Assembly: GCF_010548375.1 (NCBI RefSeq)
Contig: NZ_JAAGLY010000015.1
Span: 1 to 64,000, forward strand
Reading direction: 5' to 3'
Source: Streptomyces sp. SID13726
GTDB taxonomy: Bacteria > Actinomycetota > Actinomycetes > Streptomycetales > Streptomycetaceae
DNA length: 64,000 nt
The position numbers were made by a program, and so were the translations under genes. Under the pieces are notes generated by a model. That model ran no database searches, was not told the origin of the DNA, and saw only the letters and a list, made by a program, of their open reading frames with translations. The first letter of the stretch is position 1. Each line of letters begins with the position of its first letter. This document shows, piece after piece, positions 10,825-19,403 of this stretch.

Positions 10825-12069
10825 TCAGGATGCCGGGCTCGTCCAGTCCGCGGCCACGTGGCCGAGCCGCACCCGCTGCGGATGGTCGCCCACCGCCACG
10901 GACACCGTCTTCTGGCCGGTCGCGAAGTCGATCGCCGTGACCTGGTCCGCGCCGCTCTCCGAGACCACACAGCTCTTGCCGTCGCCGCTGACCGTGGCCC
11001 AGTAGGGCTTCGAGGCGGGGACGAGCGGACCCTCCTGGAGGGTGGTGCGGTTGACGACGGTCGCGTAGTCGTCCATCGTCCCGGCGACGCACAGCTTGCT
11101 GCCGTCGGGGCTCATCGAAATGCCGTGGTGGCGCGAGTCGTTGACCATGGTGGTGCGGTCGTCGCTGGTCGCCGGGTTCTTCGGCAGGGTCTTCGTCCGG
11201 GTGATCCTGTCGGTCGCGACGTCGTACTCGAAGAAGCCGTTGAAGAACGACACCTGGAAGTACAGCTTGGACTCGTCGGGAGAGAACACCGCGGGCCGGA
11301 CCGCGTCGGAGTAGTCCGTGAGACCGATCGCGTCCAGCTTGTCCCGCATGTCGATGATCTTGACCTGCTTGTACGTCGTGGCGTCCACGACCGTGATGTG
11401 CCGGTCGCCCTTCGTCCAGTCCAGCCAGGGCGCGTCGGTGTCGGTGTTCACGTCACCGATCGCCATGTTGTAGATGTACTTGCCGTCCTTGGTGAAGATG
11501 TTCTCGTGCGGTTTGTCGCCGGTGGCGAACGAACCGAGCTGCTTGCCGGTGTTGATGTTCAGCACGTGCACGGTGTTCGCGGTCGACGCCGACACCGCGA
11601 CCCGGGTGCCGTCGGGGGAGACCGCCATGTGGTCCGCCCGGTAACCCGACACCGGGAAGCGCCAGTTGATGCTCCCGGTGGCGAGGTCGATGGAGACGAC
11701 GTCCACGAAGCTCGGCCGCGAGACCACCACCGACTTGCCGTCCGGAGTGGAGTACATGTCGTCGACGAACTGGTCGTGGCCCTCGCCGACGCTGTTGCGG
11801 ATCGCCATGAAGTAGATCCACTTGATCGGGTCGGCGTTGATCTCCGCCATCCGGGCGTCCTTGTCCGGGATGACGTTGATCCGGCCGATCTTCGCCAGGT
11901 CGCCGGAGGACTTGATGACGTCCGCCGTCCCGTCCCAGTTGTTGCCCACGAACAGCACCTCGCGCAGGGCGGCGGCGTCCGCGGCGGAGGCGGCGGTCGC
12001 GGGAGCGGAGACGGCCAGGACGACGGCGGCGGCAAGGGTGCAGAGGTGTCTGGGTCTGGGACGGGACAT
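10825..12069 (-). CDS. Secreted YVTN-type beta-propeller protein
   Basis: A 414-residue exported protein. The Sec signal peptide ends near PATAASA-ADA. The mature part has repeating blade phrases such as MAVSPDGTRVAVSAS, VHVLNINTGKQ, AVFSPDESKLYFQ, GISMSPDGSKLCVAG and VTAIDFATGQKTVSVAVGD, typical of YncE/YVTN seven-bladed propellers. Such proteins bind ligands or partners; no catalytic residues are evident. AGGGAG lies 8 bp before the ATG at 12069. It is divergent from the TetR gene at 12277, with a palindromic operator between them, so it is probably the regulator target. Confidence 0.85.
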   Translation of the reverse strand: MSRPRPRHLCTLAAAVVLAVSAPATAASAADAAALREVLFVGNNWDGTADVIKSSGDLAKIGRINVIPDKDARMAEINADPIKWIYFMAIRNSVGEGHDQFVDDMYSTPDGKSVVVSRPSFVDVVSIDLATGSINWRFPVSGYRADHMAVSPDGTRVAVSASTANTVHVLNINTGKQLGSFATGDKPHENIFTKDGKYIYNMAIGDVNTDTDAPWLDWTKGDRHITVVDATTYKQVKIIDMRDKLDAIGLTDYSDAVRPAVFSPDESKLYFQVSFFNGFFEYDVATDRITRTKTLPKNPATSDDRTTMVNDSRHHGISMSPDGSKLCVAGTMDDYATVVNRTTLQEGPLVPASKPYWATVSGDGKSCVVSESGADQVTAIDFATGQKTVSVAVGDHPQRVRLGHVAADWTSPAS

Positions 12070-12170
12070 GGCGGATTCTCCCTCTGGGCTGACTATGGCG
12101 TGGGCATGCCAAGACGGTGGCGTAGGCATGTCGAGGTGGCAAATCTGAAGATGTGTGCATTCAGAGTGAA

Positions 12171-12186
12171 CTTACTGCAAAGTAAG
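12171..12186. promoter_or_regulatory. TetR-type palindromic operator
   Basis: CTTACT-GCAA-AGTAAG is a perfect inverted repeat with a 4-bp spacer in the 207-bp gap between the divergent beta-propeller and TetR genes. Its size and symmetry suit a TetR dimer. The left half, AACTTACT, recurs before the GH5 gene at 8396. Confidence 0.6.
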
Positions 12187-12276
12187 GAAGGGGTGCCCTT
12201 CTCCACAAGACTGCGTACACGACAAACTTGACCGTGATACGGAAGGCCGGACGTTCCGGCCGGGACGGGAGATGCG

Positions 12277-12939
12277 GTGACGGGCAGACTCAAGGCCCCG
12301 ACCGGTCGCTACGGCGGCAAGACCGCCGCGGAGCGGCAGGCCGAGCGCCGCCGGCGTTTCCTGGACGCGGCACTCCAGCTCTTCGGGGACGTGCCCGGCT
12401 ACCGCGCCACCACCGTCGCGGCGCTCAGCGAGGCCGCGGGCCTGTCCACCCGCCAGTTCTACGAGGAGTTCCGCACCCTCGAGGACGTCCTGGCCGCGCT
12501 GCACCTGGAGGTCAACGACTGGGCGACGGCCGCCGTGCTGGCCGCGGTGGCCGACGCGGACCAGCTGCCGCTGGCCGAGCGGGTGGCGGCGATCTTCCGG
12601 GCGTACGCGGCGAACGTGACATCGGATCCCCGGCGGGTGCGGATCACGTTCGTGGAGATCATCGGGGTGAGTGCGCGGATGGAGGAGCAGCGGCTCGCCC
12701 GGCGGGCGCACTGGGTGGAGCTGGTGTGCGCGGAGGCGGAGCGGGCGGTGCGGCGGGGAGAGGCGTCGCCGCGTGACTTCCGGCTCGCGGCGACGGGGTT
12801 CATCGGGAGCGTGAACGGGTTGCTGCACGACTGGAACGCGGGGTGGGTGGACGCGACGCTGGAAGAGGTCGTGGAGGAACTGGTGCGGCAGCTGCTGGGG
12901 ATTCTGCGGCCGCCGGGACGGGGGGCGGTCCGAGGGTGA
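12277..12939 (+). CDS. TetR-family transcriptional regulator
   Basis: A 220-residue regulator starting at GTG 12277, behind GGGAGATGCG. The N-terminal helix-turn-helix spans about residues 24-70 and reads FLDAALQLFGDVPGYRATTVAALSEAAG, then LSTRQFYEEFRTLEDVL, the TetR recognition region. The C-terminal ligand domain is divergent, so the inducer is unknown. It is transcribed away from the beta-propeller gene with a 16-bp palindrome between them, which suggests autoregulation and control of that neighbour. A related half-site before the GH5 gene suggests a wider local regulon. Confidence 0.93.
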   Translation: MTGRLKAPTGRYGGKTAAERQAERRRRFLDAALQLFGDVPGYRATTVAALSEAAGLSTRQFYEEFRTLEDVLAALHLEVNDWATAAVLAAVADADQLPLAERVAAIFRAYAANVTSDPRRVRITFVEIIGVSARMEEQRLARRAHWVELVCAEAERAVRRGEASPRDFRLAATGFIGSVNGLLHDWNAGWVDATLEEVVEELVRQLLGILRPPGRGAVRG

Positions 12940-12954
12940 GTACGCCGCCCTCGC

Positions 12955-14196
12955 TCACTCTCCGAGCCCGCTGACCGCCTTCAGTACGGGGGTCACGCCG
13001 TCCTCTTCGCGGATGGCGTGACCCAGGGTCCTGGCCCGCTCCCCGTATGCGCCGTCACGTGTCGCCCGGATCAGTGCCGTCCCCAGAGAGTCGGCGGTCA
13101 GGCGGCGCAGCGGGAGCGCACGGGGGGCCCCCAGCGTCACCAGCCGCGCCGCCCAGAAACTCTCGTCGAACTGGATCGGCACCGGCACCGCCGGGACCCC
13201 CGCCCGCAACCCCGCCGCCGTCGTGCCCGCGCCCGCGTGGTGGACCACCGCCGCCATGTGCGGGAAGAGGGCGGAGTGCGCCACCTCGCCGATGGTCAGC
13301 ATGTCGTCGCCCGTCGCGGTCAGGTCGGCCCAGCCGCGCTGGATCACCCCGCGCAGTCCGGCCCGGCGCAGCGCCCGCACGATCTCGGCGCTGACCCGCG
13401 CGGGGTCGGGCACGGTGGCGCTGCCCAGGCCCACGAAGACCGGGGGTGGGCCGGAGTCCAGGAACTCCCGCAGCTCGTCGGGAAGCCGGTCGTCTCCGTC
13501 GTGCGGCCACCAGTAGCCGGCCACGTCGAGGCCGGGCCGCCAGTCGCGGGGGCGGGCCACCACCCGTGGGCTGAAGCCGTGCAGGACGTGCCAGCCCTGG
13601 CGTTCGCGGGCGCGCAGTGCCGCGGCCGTGCCCAGCGGGGGCAGACCCAGCCGGGCACGCACCGGTGGCAGGGCGGCGGAGAAGACCTGTTCCACGGCCA
13701 GGTTCAGGCCCAGCCCGGCGACCCGGTTGCCGAGCGCGCCCCAGGAGCCGACGCCCAGCATGGGTGGCGCGAACTCCCGGGTGGCCGCGAGGGGTTGGAG
13801 GTTCAGGCCCAGGGCGGGCAGGCGCAGGCCCTCGGCGATGGCGTGGCCGAGCGGGGCCACCGAGCCGGACAGGAGCAGCGCGTCGCTCGTCCGGGCGGCG
13901 GTCACCAGGTCGTCGGCCATCTCCCCGGCCAGCGCCCGGGCCATCGCGACCACCCGCGCCAGCTTGCCCACGCCCGTCGTGCTGCGGTGCAGCGCCCGGC
14001 CGCGCGCGGACTCCAGCTCGGCGCGGGGGTCGACCGGCAGGGCGTGGAAGGCGAGACCGGCCCGCGCCGCCAGCGGTTCGAAACGGCTGTGGGTGACCAG
14101 GGTGACCTCGTGCCCGGCCCGCGCCAGGCCGTGCCCCAGGCCGGTGAAGGGGGCGACGTCGCCCCGGGAACCCGCTGTCATGATCGCTACCCGCAC
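12955..14196 (-). CDS. Glycosyltransferase of the UGT/GT1 family (macrolide or sterol glucosyltransferase-like)
   Basis: A 413-residue GT-B glycosyltransferase. The N-terminus MRVAIMTAGSRGDVAPFTGLGHGLARAGHEV is the acceptor-domain signature of nucleotide-sugar glycosyltransferases of sterols and macrolides. The donor-binding end has PPVFVGLGSATVPDP, then FPHMAAVVHHAGAGTTAAGLRAGVPAVPVP, which is the GT1 signature with the HHAGAGT motif. The start is GTG 14196, since earlier codons do not fit the family N-terminus. The acceptor is unknown; no polyketide genes are adjacent. It is divergent from the GH27 gene and convergent with the TetR gene, 15 bp apart. Confidence 0.87.
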   Translation of the reverse strand: MRVAIMTAGSRGDVAPFTGLGHGLARAGHEVTLVTHSRFEPLAARAGLAFHALPVDPRAELESARGRALHRSTTGVGKLARVVAMARALAGEMADDLVTAARTSDALLLSGSVAPLGHAIAEGLRLPALGLNLQPLAATREFAPPMLGVGSWGALGNRVAGLGLNLAVEQVFSAALPPVRARLGLPPLGTAAALRARERQGWHVLHGFSPRVVARPRDWRPGLDVAGYWWPHDGDDRLPDELREFLDSGPPPVFVGLGSATVPDPARVSAEIVRALRRAGLRGVIQRGWADLTATGDDMLTIGEVAHSALFPHMAAVVHHAGAGTTAAGLRAGVPAVPVPIQFDESFWAARLVTLGAPRALPLRRLTADSLGTALIRATRDGAYGERARTLGHAIREEDGVTPVLKAVSGLGE

Positions 14197-14276
14197 GACG
14201 CACAGTATGGCGCCGGGAATTGCCGTCCGGCGCGAACGACCCGTGTACTCCGGCCAGTTCACCCGTGTCACATCCG

Positions 14277-14305
14277 TTGACTTCACCCTCCCGTGGCTCT
14301 AACTT
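14277..14305 (+). promoter_or_regulatory. Sigma-70-type promoter of the GH27 gene
   Basis: TTGACT at 14277-14282 and TAACTT at 14300-14305 are separated by 17 bp, an excellent match to the HrdB-type consensus (TTGAC-N17/18-TANNNT). Transcription would begin near 14312, about 77 bases before the GH27 ATG. Confidence 0.6.
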
Positions 14306-14316
14306 CAGCGCGCACG

Positions 14317-14344
14317 ATGTTCGAATCACCGGTCCATGTTCGAA
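14317..14344. promoter_or_regulatory. Direct repeat of ATGTTCGAA just downstream of the promoter
   Basis: ATGTTCGAA occurs at 14317-14325 and again at 14336-14344, a 19-bp period, each containing the palindrome TTCGAA. The pair lies immediately after the predicted transcription start of the GH27 gene, a position suited to repressor binding. Its regulator is not encoded next to it. Confidence 0.5.
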
Positions 14345-14388
14345 ATATCGACCACATTCTGGTGTTCCCCACCACTGGAAGGAACCGC

Positions 14389-16356
14389 ATGAACCCGCCG
14401 CCACGCATGTCCCGCAGGGGTCTCGTCCAGCGTCTCAGAGCCGCCGCCGTCCGTGCGCTGGTGCTCGCCCTGACCGCCACCGCCGCGCTGCTCTTCGCCG
14501 CGCCGAGCCCGGCGCAGGCCGCGACCGGCCGCCAGATACCGGTGCCCACCGCGCCCATGGGCTGGGCGTCCTGGAACAGCTTCGCCGCCGTCATCGACTA
14601 CGACGTCATCAAGCAGCAGGTCGACGCGTTCGTGGCGGCGGGGCTCCCGGCGGCCGGCTACCAGTACATCAACATCGACGAGGGCTGGTGGCAGGGCACC
14701 CGGGACAGCGCCGGGAACATCACCGTGGACGAGTCCGAGTGGCCCGGCGGTATGAAGGCCATCGCCGACTACATCCACAGCAAGGGCCTCAAGGCCGGTA
14801 TCTACACCGACGCGGGCAAGGACGGCTGCGGCTACTACTACCCGACCGGCCGCCCCGCCGCCCCCGGCTCCGGCAGCGAGGGCCACTACGACCAGGACAT
14901 GCTCCAGTTCTCCAAGTGGGGCTTCGACTTCGTGAAGGTCGACTGGTGCGGCGGTGATGCGGAGAAGCTCGACGCGCCGACGGCGTACAAGGCGATCAGC
15001 GGCGCGGTGGCCAAGGCGACGGCCGCCACCGGACGTCCGCTGACCCTGTCGATCTGCAACTGGGGCTACCAGAACACCTGGAACTGGGCGCCCGGACTCG
15101 CGCCGATGTACCGGACCAGCACCGACATCGTCTACTGGGGCAACAACCCGTCGCAGGCGAACATGCTCTCCAACTTCGACCAGGGCCTGCACCCGCTCGC
15201 CCAGCACACGGGCTACTACAACGACCCGGACATGCTGATGGTCGGCATGACCGGCTTCACGGCCGCGCAGAACCGCACCCACATGAACCTGTGGGCCATC
15301 TCCGGCGCACCGCTGCTGGCCGGGAACAACCTGGCGACCATGACCGCGGAGACGGCGAACATCCTCAAGAACCCCGAGGTCATCGCCGTCGACCAGGACC
15401 CGCGCGGCCTCCAGGGCGTGAAGGTCGCCGAGGACACCACCGGGCTCCAGGTCTACGGCAAGGTCCTGTCCGGCAGCGGGAACCGGGCCGCCGTCCTCCT
15501 CAACCGGACCTCCGCCGCCCAGAACATCACCGTCCGCTGGTCCGACCTCGGCCTGACCAACGCGAACGCGACCGTCCGTGACCTGTGGAGCCGTTCGAAC
15601 GTCGGCTCCTACGGGACGAGTTACACCACCAGCGTCCCCGCGGGCGGCTCGGTGATGCTCACGGTCACCGGTGGCACCGAGGCCGCGAGCAGTACCTACA
15701 CGGGCACGTCGAGCTTCTCCGGCGTGACCGCCGGGAGCACCGGCATCAAGACGGTCGACGTCGCCTACACCAACAACACCTCCGCCGCGGTCACCGGAAC
15801 GCTGAAGGTCAACGGCCAGGGCGCGACGGCCGTCTCCTTCCCGCCCACCGGCTCCTCCCAGGGCACCGTCTCCGTCCAGGTCGGCCTGTCGAAGGGCTCC
15901 GCGAACACCCTGGCCTTCACCGACGCCCCCACCCTGGCCGACATCACGGTCCGCCCGCTGCCCGGCGCCAACAGCACCCTGGCCGTCGGAACCGGCTCGG
16001 GCCGCTGCCTCGACCTCTACAACAACACCATCACCAACGGCACCCAGGCCGAACTCTGGGACTGCAACGGCGGCCAGAACCAGCAGTGGCAGTACACCTC
16101 CCGCAAGGAACTCGTGGTGTACGGCGACAAGTGCCTGGACGCCTACAACCTCGGCACCACCAACGGCACCAAGGTCGTCATCTGGGACTGCAACGGCCAG
16201 AACAACCAGAAGTGGAACGTCAATGGCGACGGCACGATCACCAACGTCAACGCCGGTCTCTGCCTGGACGCCAACGGCGCGGGCACGGCCAACGGCACCC
16301 AGATGGTGCTGTGGACGTGCAACGGCCAGAGCAACCAGAAGTGGACGCTGAGCTGA
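14389..16356 (+). CDS. Secreted GH27 alpha-galactosidase with ricin-type lectin domain
   Basis: A 655-residue secreted enzyme behind GGAAGGAACCGC. The long signal peptide ends near PAQAA-TG. The GH27 domain starts PMGWASWNSF and carries the nucleophile aspartate in FVKVDWCGG and the acid/base aspartate in YYNDPDMLMVG; the fold is that of alpha-galactosidases, with beta-L-arabinopyranosidases as close relatives. A beta-sandwich follows, and the last 130 residues form a ricin B/CBM13 trefoil with repeated endings QNQQW, NNQKW and SNQKW. It degrades galactose-bearing plant polymers outside the cell. It stops one base before the convergent folD stop. Confidence 0.93.
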   Translation: MNPPPRMSRRGLVQRLRAAAVRALVLALTATAALLFAAPSPAQAATGRQIPVPTAPMGWASWNSFAAVIDYDVIKQQVDAFVAAGLPAAGYQYINIDEGWWQGTRDSAGNITVDESEWPGGMKAIADYIHSKGLKAGIYTDAGKDGCGYYYPTGRPAAPGSGSEGHYDQDMLQFSKWGFDFVKVDWCGGDAEKLDAPTAYKAISGAVAKATAATGRPLTLSICNWGYQNTWNWAPGLAPMYRTSTDIVYWGNNPSQANMLSNFDQGLHPLAQHTGYYNDPDMLMVGMTGFTAAQNRTHMNLWAISGAPLLAGNNLATMTAETANILKNPEVIAVDQDPRGLQGVKVAEDTTGLQVYGKVLSGSGNRAAVLLNRTSAAQNITVRWSDLGLTNANATVRDLWSRSNVGSYGTSYTTSVPAGGSVMLTVTGGTEAASSTYTGTSSFSGVTAGSTGIKTVDVAYTNNTSAAVTGTLKVNGQGATAVSFPPTGSSQGTVSVQVGLSKGSANTLAFTDAPTLADITVRPLPGANSTLAVGTGSGRCLDLYNNTITNGTQAELWDCNGGQNQQWQYTSRKELVVYGDKCLDAYNLGTTNGTKVVIWDCNGQNNQKWNVNGDGTITNVNAGLCLDANGAGTANGTQMVLWTCNGQSNQKWTLS

Positions 16357-16357
16357 A

Positions 16358-17200
16358 CTAGCCCTGCCGGGCGGCGGCCGTCACCGTCTGCTCCAGCAGC
16401 GTGGCGATGGTCATCGGACCCACGCCGCCCGGCACCGGCGTGATCAGCGAGGCCCGCTCCACCGCGGAGTCGAAGTCGACGTCCCCGACGTTGCCCTCGT
16501 TGTACCCGGCGTCGATCACGACCGCGCCGGGCTTGAGGTCCTGGCCCCGGATCAGCCGGGGCCGCCCGACCGCGGCGACCACGATGTCCGCCTCCCGTAC
16601 GGCCGCCGACAGGTCCGCCGTACGGGAGTGGCAGTAGGTCACCGTGGCGTCGCGCGCCAGCAGCAGCATTCCGGCCGGCTTGCCGAGGATCGCGCTGCGG
16701 CCCACGACCACGGCCCGCTTGCCGGCCGGATCGACGCCGTACTCGTCGAGCAGCCGCATGATCCCGCCGGGCGTGCACGACACGAACCCCGGCAGGCCGA
16801 AGCTCATCGTCGCGAAGGAGGCGAAGGTGACGCCGTCGACGTCCTTCTCCGGGGCGATAGCCTCGAACGCGGCCCGCTCGTCGATGTGCGCGCCCATCGG
16901 ATGCTGGAGGAGGATGCCGTGCACACCGGGGTCGGCCGACAACTCCCGCAGGGCGGCGACCAGTTCCTCGGTCGTGGTGGCCGCGGGCAGCTCCACGTGC
17001 CGCGACTCGATACCCGCCTTGCGGCAGCGGTTGCGCTTCATCCGGACGTACGTCACCGACGCCGGGTCCGCACCGACCAGGACCGTGGCGAGACAAGGGG
17101 CCGTGCCCGTGCGCCCGGTGAGGTCGGCCGCGCGCTTCGCGGTCTCCTCGACGATGCGCCGGGCGAGCGCGGTGCCATCCATGAGCCGTGCCTGGGACAT
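16358..17200 (-). CDS. folD: Bifunctional methylenetetrahydrofolate dehydrogenase/cyclohydrolase
   Basis: A 280-residue FolD, of normal length. It has the catalytic lysine region SVTYVRMKRNRCRKAGIE (Y-x3-K), the second signature HGILLQHP, the NADP-binding GRSAILGKPAGMLLL and the C-terminal PVPGGVGPMTIATL. The enzyme interconverts 5,10-methylene-, methenyl- and 10-formyl-tetrahydrofolate, supplying one-carbon units for purines, thymidylate and formyl-methionine. The gene has a TAG stop one base from the convergent GH27 stop. It stands alone, without purH or glyA next to it, so this could be a second folD copy in the genome. Confidence 0.96.
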   Translation of the reverse strand: MSQARLMDGTALARRIVEETAKRAADLTGRTGTAPCLATVLVGADPASVTYVRMKRNRCRKAGIESRHVELPAATTTEELVAALRELSADPGVHGILLQHPMGAHIDERAAFEAIAPEKDVDGVTFASFATMSFGLPGFVSCTPGGIMRLLDEYGVDPAGKRAVVVGRSAILGKPAGMLLLARDATVTYCHSRTADLSAAVREADIVVAAVGRPRLIRGQDLKPGAVVIDAGYNEGNVGDVDFDSAVERASLITPVPGGVGPMTIATLLEQTVTAAARQG

Positions 17201-17323
17201 GATCCACTCCTGAGCCGATCGAAGGAATCGCCCAGGCGCACGGCATCGAGTGTGCGGACCGCTCCACGGTGGTGCTCCACCTCAGCGCCAGTCACGGTCC
17301 GCACATCACACTAGCCGACCTTT

Positions 17324-17689
17324 CTACTCGTCCCAGGCCTGGATCATGGTCTGTTCGGTGATCTTGCCGTCCCGCAGCGTCAGCATCGACTCGGACAGGA
17401 CGCGGACCCCGTCGGAATACAGACAGGACTCGCTGAACGCCACACGGTCGCCGTCCACGACGCACTGCTCCATCTTGTGCGTCATGTCGCGGCTGTACAC
17501 GTCGTCCAGCATCGCGCTGATCTCGTCCCTGCCGTGCAGCACCTTGGGGTGGCTGGGCTGGGTGTTGCGGTCCACGACGCGTATCTCGGCGTCGTCCGCG
17601 TAGAGCGACAGAAGATTCGCCGCAGAGTTTCCTTCGATGCCCCGGCGCAGAGACTCGCTGGAGAAGCCGGAGCTTGCCGCGGTGCCCAT
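17324..17689 (-). CDS. SnoaL-like / NTF2-fold protein
   Basis: A 121-residue protein behind a strong GAAGGAGGTCACC site. The pattern ANLLSLYADDAEIRVVDRNTQPSHPKVLHGRDEISAMLDDVYSR, then a beta-rich second half with VAFSESCLYSDGVRVLSESMLTLRDGKITEQTMI, is that of the SnoaL-like NTF2 fold. Members range from cyclases to small-molecule binding or dimerisation proteins, and no catalytic residue can be assigned here. A 9-bp stem with an 8-nt loop at 17709-17734 lies in its 5' leader, 20 bp before the start, and might affect the transcript. Confidence 0.8.
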   Translation of the reverse strand: MGTAASSGFSSESLRRGIEGNSAANLLSLYADDAEIRVVDRNTQPSHPKVLHGRDEISAMLDDVYSRDMTHKMEQCVVDGDRVAFSESCLYSDGVRVLSESMLTLRDGKITEQTMIQAWDE

Positions 17690-17862
17690 GGTGACCTCCT
17701 TCGAGGGCCGCGGCCCGACGAGGAGCGGGCCGCGTAGGGCCTCTTCCTACGAGACTCCTCCGCCCCGGCGGCCACGGCAAGCGCAGTCCCGGCGATCCGC
17801 CTGACGGGTGAGCCCCGCCGGGCGCCCGTGTCCGCGAAGGGCCCGTCCGCGTTGCTGAAAAC

Positions 17863-18159
17863 ATGATCTCAACTCGACGTATCGTCGCCGCCGTCGGTCT
17901 CGCCGTCGGCGTCACCGGCCTCGCCGCCCCCCTCGCGAACGCGGCCGACGCGGCCGCCCCGGACACGGCCCCGCTCAGCCCGATGGCCGTGCTCGACTCG
18001 CTCGCGGTCAGCGAGATCCCCGCCGAGCACCGGGCCGAGATGCCGAAGGTCTCCCAGCAGCTCAACAAGGCGAACGACCTGTACAAGCTCAACGAGCTGC
18101 ACCAGGTCACCGACCTCGCGGCCCCCGTCACCGGCCTGGTGCCCGCGATCGAGACCTGA
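17863..18159 (+). CDS. Small secreted protein of Streptomyces
   Basis: A 98-residue protein with a clear signal peptide (MISTRRIVAAVGLAVGVTG, cleavage near ANA-AD). The mature part of about 70 residues is helical, with QQLNKANDLYKLNELHQVTDLAAPVTGLVP near the end; the leucine and asparagine repeats in LYKLNELHQVTD suggest an amphipathic helix. I know similar short secreted Streptomyces proteins only as hypothetical. It has no cysteines and is not a chaplin. A strong bidirectional hairpin follows it. Confidence 0.75.
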   Translation: MISTRRIVAAVGLAVGVTGLAAPLANAADAAAPDTAPLSPMAVLDSLAVSEIPAEHRAEMPKVSQQLNKANDLYKLNELHQVTDLAAPVTGLVPAIET

Positions 18160-18177
18160 CAGCACCCGTACGCACAC

Positions 18178-18209
18178 CGAGGGCCGCCCGGAGCACCGGG
18201 CGGCCCTCG
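18178..18209. terminator. Strong bidirectional terminator hairpin
   Basis: A perfect 14-bp stem with loop AGCA. The left arm is CGAGGGCCGCCCGG and the right arm its complement. It lies between the small secreted protein and the convergent end of the siderophore operon and can terminate both. Confidence 0.8.
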
Positions 18210-18221
18210 ACGTATGCCGGA

Positions 18222-19403
18222 TCAGGCGTCCAGGAAGTGGAACCCGGGCCTCGGATGCATCAGGAAGTCATGGTGCGAGATGTTCCACGCGTAGGCCCCG
18301 GCCAGCGAGAACACCACCCGGTCCCCGGCCCGCAGCCCGGGCGCGGGCACCCGGCGGGCCAGTACGTCCTTGGGGGTGCAGAGCTGCCCGGCGAGCGTGA
18401 CCCGCTCACCGCCGGCCTCGGGGCGCGGCCAGGGATGCGGCCAGGACTCCACGGCCAGCACCGAACAGGGCTGGTCGTGGCCCTTCGTCGCCGGGGTCCG
18501 CAGATGGTGGGTGCCGCCCCTGACCACCGCGAACTCCTCACCGTGACTGCGCTTCACGTCCAGCACCTCGGTCGCGTACCAGCCGCAGTACGCCGTCAGC
18601 GCCCGCCCCGGCTCGATCCGCAGCGTCAGCCCGGGATGTGCCTCGGTCAGCCGGGCCAGTCCCTCGCCGTACGCCGCCCAGTCGAACCGGCGCTGAGGGT
18701 CGGCGTAGTCGACGGTCATCCCGCCACCGACGTTCACCTCGGCGAGCGGAACCCCCAGTCCCGTGGCCCAGGAGACGACGGTCTCGGCGACCCTCACCTG
18801 TTCCGCGGCCTCCAGTCCGCTGGCCAAGTGGGCGTGCACGCCCCGGAGTTCGAGCTGCGGATAGGCGCCTTCTGCGAGGGCCACGGCGACCTCGCGCGCC
18901 TGCTCGGGCTCCATCCCGAAGGGCGTCGGACGGCCGCCCATCGCGAGCGAGCTTCCCGCCAACGACCCGTCCGGCACCGGGAGGTTGACGCGCGGCAGCA
19001 CCGCCACCCGCCGCCCGGGCGCGTATCGCCGGGCCGACTCGGCCAGCATGCGCAGCTCGTACCCGCTCTCGACGTGGAAGCGCTCGACCCCCAGCTCCAG
19101 TGCCGCCGCCACCTCGTCCGGCGTCTTGCCCGGACCGCCGAAGGCGAGCGGGCGCCCCGGCACCGCCTTGGCCACATGGGCGAGTTCACCGCCCGAGGAG
19201 ACCTCGTAGCCGTCCACGTACGGACCGAGCGCGGCCAGGATCTCCGGCTCCGGGTTGGCCTTGGCCGCGTAGTACACCTCGACCCGCTCGGGCAACACGT
19301 CCCGGACGGTGGCCGCGTGGGCCCGCAGCGCCGCCAAGTCATAGACGTAGGCGGGCAGTTGGTCGGAAGTGAGGGAGCGGACGTGGGCATCGAGGACGGT
19401 CAT
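18222..19403 (-). CDS. pvsE: PvsE-like PLP-dependent amino-acid decarboxylase (fold type III), siderophore biosynthesis
   Basis: A 393-residue decarboxylase of the DAP/ornithine decarboxylase fold-type III family. The PLP lysine lies in VYYAAKANPEPEIL near residue 47; VNVGGGMTVDY binds phosphate and EPGRALTAYCG and the C-terminal AGAYAWNISHHDF complete the active site. It is last in an operon whose five enzymes match vibrioferrin pvsA-B-C-D-E in family and order. In that pathway PvsE removes the carboxylate of the citryl-serine unit to leave ethanolamine; SbnH plays a similar role in staphyloferrin B. Its ATG overlaps the stop of the preceding synthetase gene. Confidence 0.85.
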   Translation of the reverse strand: MTVLDAHVRSLTSDQLPAYVYDLAALRAHAATVRDVLPERVEVYYAAKANPEPEILAALGPYVDGYEVSSGGELAHVAKAVPGRPLAFGGPGKTPDEVAAALELGVERFHVESGYELRMLAESARRYAPGRRVAVLPRVNLPVPDGSLAGSSLAMGGRPTPFGMEPEQAREVAVALAEGAYPQLELRGVHAHLASGLEAAEQVRVAETVVSWATGLGVPLAEVNVGGGMTVDYADPQRRFDWAAYGEGLARLTEAHPGLTLRIEPGRALTAYCGWYATEVLDVKRSHGEEFAVVRGGTHHLRTPATKGHDQPCSVLAVESWPHPWPRPEAGGERVTLAGQLCTPKDVLARRVPAPGLRAGDRVVFSLAGAYAWNISHHDFLMHPRPGFHFLDA

